Assembly: GCA_003477345.1 (NCBI GenBank)
Contig: DMTG01000311.1
Span: 1-6,092 of the forward strand
Reading direction: 5' to 3'
Length of the DNA: 6,092 nucleotides
Origin: Succinivibrionaceae bacterium
Lineage (GTDB): Bacteria; Pseudomonadota; Gammaproteobacteria; Enterobacterales; Succinivibrionaceae
Positions 5,356 through 6,092 of the stretch are shown here, piece after piece. Made by a program: the position numbers and the translations under genes. The stretch's first letter is position 1, and the number at the start of each line of letters is the position of its first letter. The notes beneath the pieces were generated by a model. The model did not search any database. It was not told the origin of the DNA and saw only the letters and a list, made by a program, of their open reading frames with translations.

Positions 5356-5378
5356 TATATAAACATATCTGTTATAAT
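5349..5378 (+). promoter_or_regulatory. Near-consensus promoter P3
   Basis: TTGACA (5349-5354), an 18-bp spacer and TATAAT (5373-5378), with a TG extension before the -10 (TGTTATAAT). Transcription should start near 5385, leaving a leader of about 25 nt that contains AAAGGAG (5396-5402). Confidence 0.88.
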
Positions 5379-5409
5379 ATAGCTGTTGTTTGATTAAAGG
5401 AGTTTTTCT

Positions 5410-5787
5410 ATGACTACTGTTAAAGAGATAATCACCAATGGTTCACTTCCTGAGTTCGCAGGACAGATTGTCGATCTCTTCGAGGACAGCTTATATGACG
5501 CGGGGATAAAATTCGAGCGCAGAGCACCTGATGATGAAGATAACAATGAGACTCTTTTCTACGGTGAATACTACGACATGGTAGCCGATCCTGTCAGATC
5601 TCAAATGGAAGAAATTATCGATCAGGACTTTGACTTTGTAAACGCTCAGAAAGTGCGTAACGCTGCGTTAGAAGGCCTAAAAGAGACGGTTAAGAGGGCA
5701 GGTGCCAACAAGGAGCTGGGAAACGTCTTCTATTGCGAAATGGATAGAAAACTGACAGATCTGTTTTCAGACTGGAAGCTGATTTAG
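5410..5787 (+). CDS. Uncharacterised acidic 125-residue protein
   Basis: I recognise no family. AAAGGAG lies 7 nt before the ATG. The product is strongly acidic and mostly helical: an N-terminal helix region (MTTVKEIITNGSLPEFAGQI), a negatively charged loop APDDEDNNE (39-47), a tyrosine cluster FYGEYYDMV (50-58), and charged helices containing MEEIIDQDFDFVNAQ (66-80) and a KRAGANKELG turn (95-104). It ends DLFSDWKLI. There is no signal peptide or membrane segment, and one cysteine (109). Its size and charge recall DNA-mimic or antitoxin-type proteins, but no motif supports that. It is the only complete gene behind P3; the next gene lies beyond a hairpin at 5799-5830. Confidence 0.82.
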   Translation: MTTVKEIITNGSLPEFAGQIVDLFEDSLYDAGIKFERRAPDDEDNNETLFYGEYYDMVADPVRSQMEEIIDQDFDFVNAQKVRNAALEGLKETVKRAGANKELGNVFYCEMDRKLTDLFSDWKLI

Positions 5788-5798
5788 CGCACTCTTTG

Positions 5799-5830
5799 GC
5801 AGTCTTTCTGTTCAGTCTTAGAAAGACTGC
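5799..5830 (+). terminator. 11-bp perfect hairpin after the 125-residue gene, weak or partial terminator
   Basis: GCAGTCTTTCT (5799-5809) and AGAAAGACTGC (5820-5830) pair perfectly around a 10-nt loop, 11 bp after the stop codon. The sequence beyond is TTAATACC, not a T-run, so termination would be inefficient. It could instead protect the 3' end or attenuate read-through into the gene at 5890. Confidence 0.5.
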
Positions 5831-5889
5831 TTAATACCTGAAGATCGAGTATACTTTTCTCTATTTTAAAAACCTTAGAGATTATAGAA

Positions 5890-6092
5890 ATGGCAAAATT
5901 TCTTAAAGCTACAGACATCAAGAAACTTGTGACTCAGTATCCTCACAAGAAAATCATGTTCCGTGACGGGATAGACGGGGTCGGAAGCGCAGGAAGCGTT
6001 GGGCGTAATAAAGAGCTTACTCTTGCAGAGCTTTTACAGAAACTTGAGTATTACATAATCGTCGTGGAAGAACGTGAGTGCTCCAACGCCCA
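5890..6092 (+). CDS. N-terminus of an uncharacterised protein, cut by window edge
   Basis: ATG at 5890 opens a frame of 67 codons with no stop before the edge. It begins MAKFLKATDIKKLVTQYPHK, continues with a glycine-rich turn (RDGIDGVGSAGSVGRNKELT) and then a helix and strand (LAELLQKLEYYIIVVEERE). I do not recognise it. The ribosome-binding site is modest (TAGAG, 5876-5880, 9 nt away). A perfect 6-base inverted repeat, TCTCTA (5858-5863) with TAGAGA (5876-5881), could mask it. A TATACT (5850-5855) could be a -10 but has no good -35, so the gene may depend partly on read-through from P3. Confidence 0.6.
   Translation, partial: MAKFLKATDIKKLVTQYPHKKIMFRDGIDGVGSAGSVGRNKELTLAELLQKLEYYIIVVEERECSNA

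Noticed and set aside
1..6092. CRISPR array, tRNA genes, insertion sequences or phage attachment sites
   Set aside because: No regularly spaced repeats, cloverleaf-type sequence, transposase or integrase coding, or long terminal repeats were seen on either strand.

Overview
The window looks like chromosomal accessory DNA from a Gram-negative bacterium. It is moderately AT-rich, with consensus sigma-70 type promoters, strong Shine-Dalgarno sites and intrinsic terminators. The signal-peptide-bearing FGE-fold/Sel1 protein and the bacterial prohibitin-like protein would suit a host-associated gammaproteobacterium such as a Succinivibrionaceae member. That placement is an impression from style, not something the sequence proves. 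I see no tRNA, rRNA, CRISPR array, transposase, integrase or attachment site.

Layout. (1) Positions 1-1530, minus strand: a long secreted protein, cut by the window edge, joining an FGE-sulfatase-type domain to cysteine-paired Sel1 repeats. (2) 1531-2200: a poorly coding stretch with the extended -10 promoter of that gene, a possible coding remnant, two leftward terminators and a candidate 48-residue secreted peptide gene on the minus strand. (3) 2203-3881, plus strand: a four-gene operon with its own promoter and terminator, encoding a 33-residue single-pass membrane peptide, an 84-residue unknown, a DUF4314 protein and a membrane-anchored SPFH/prohibitin protein. (4) 3893-4684: an unrecognised 263-residue protein, GC-richer than its neighbours, starting directly after the terminator. 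(5) 4705-5273: a strong promoter, an 11-codon leader ORF, an unrecognised 137-residue protein and a terminator. (6) 5337-5830: a strong promoter, an unrecognised acidic 125-residue protein and an 11-bp hairpin. (7) 5890-6092: the start of a further unknown gene, cut by the edge.

The most interesting signal is regulatory. The promoters of units 3, 5 and 6 each carry a 19-bp dyad of the form ATATCAW-N5-WTGAYAT. In two of them it lies at exactly the same place between -35 and -10, and in the third it lies about two helical turns upstream, over the -35. All three also have TGnTATAAT extended -10 elements. The simplest reading is that one unseen repressor co-regulates the SPFH operon and the two orphan genes as a single system. 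No function for that system can be read from the proteins, apart from an SPFH membrane scaffold and a small DUF4314 domain.
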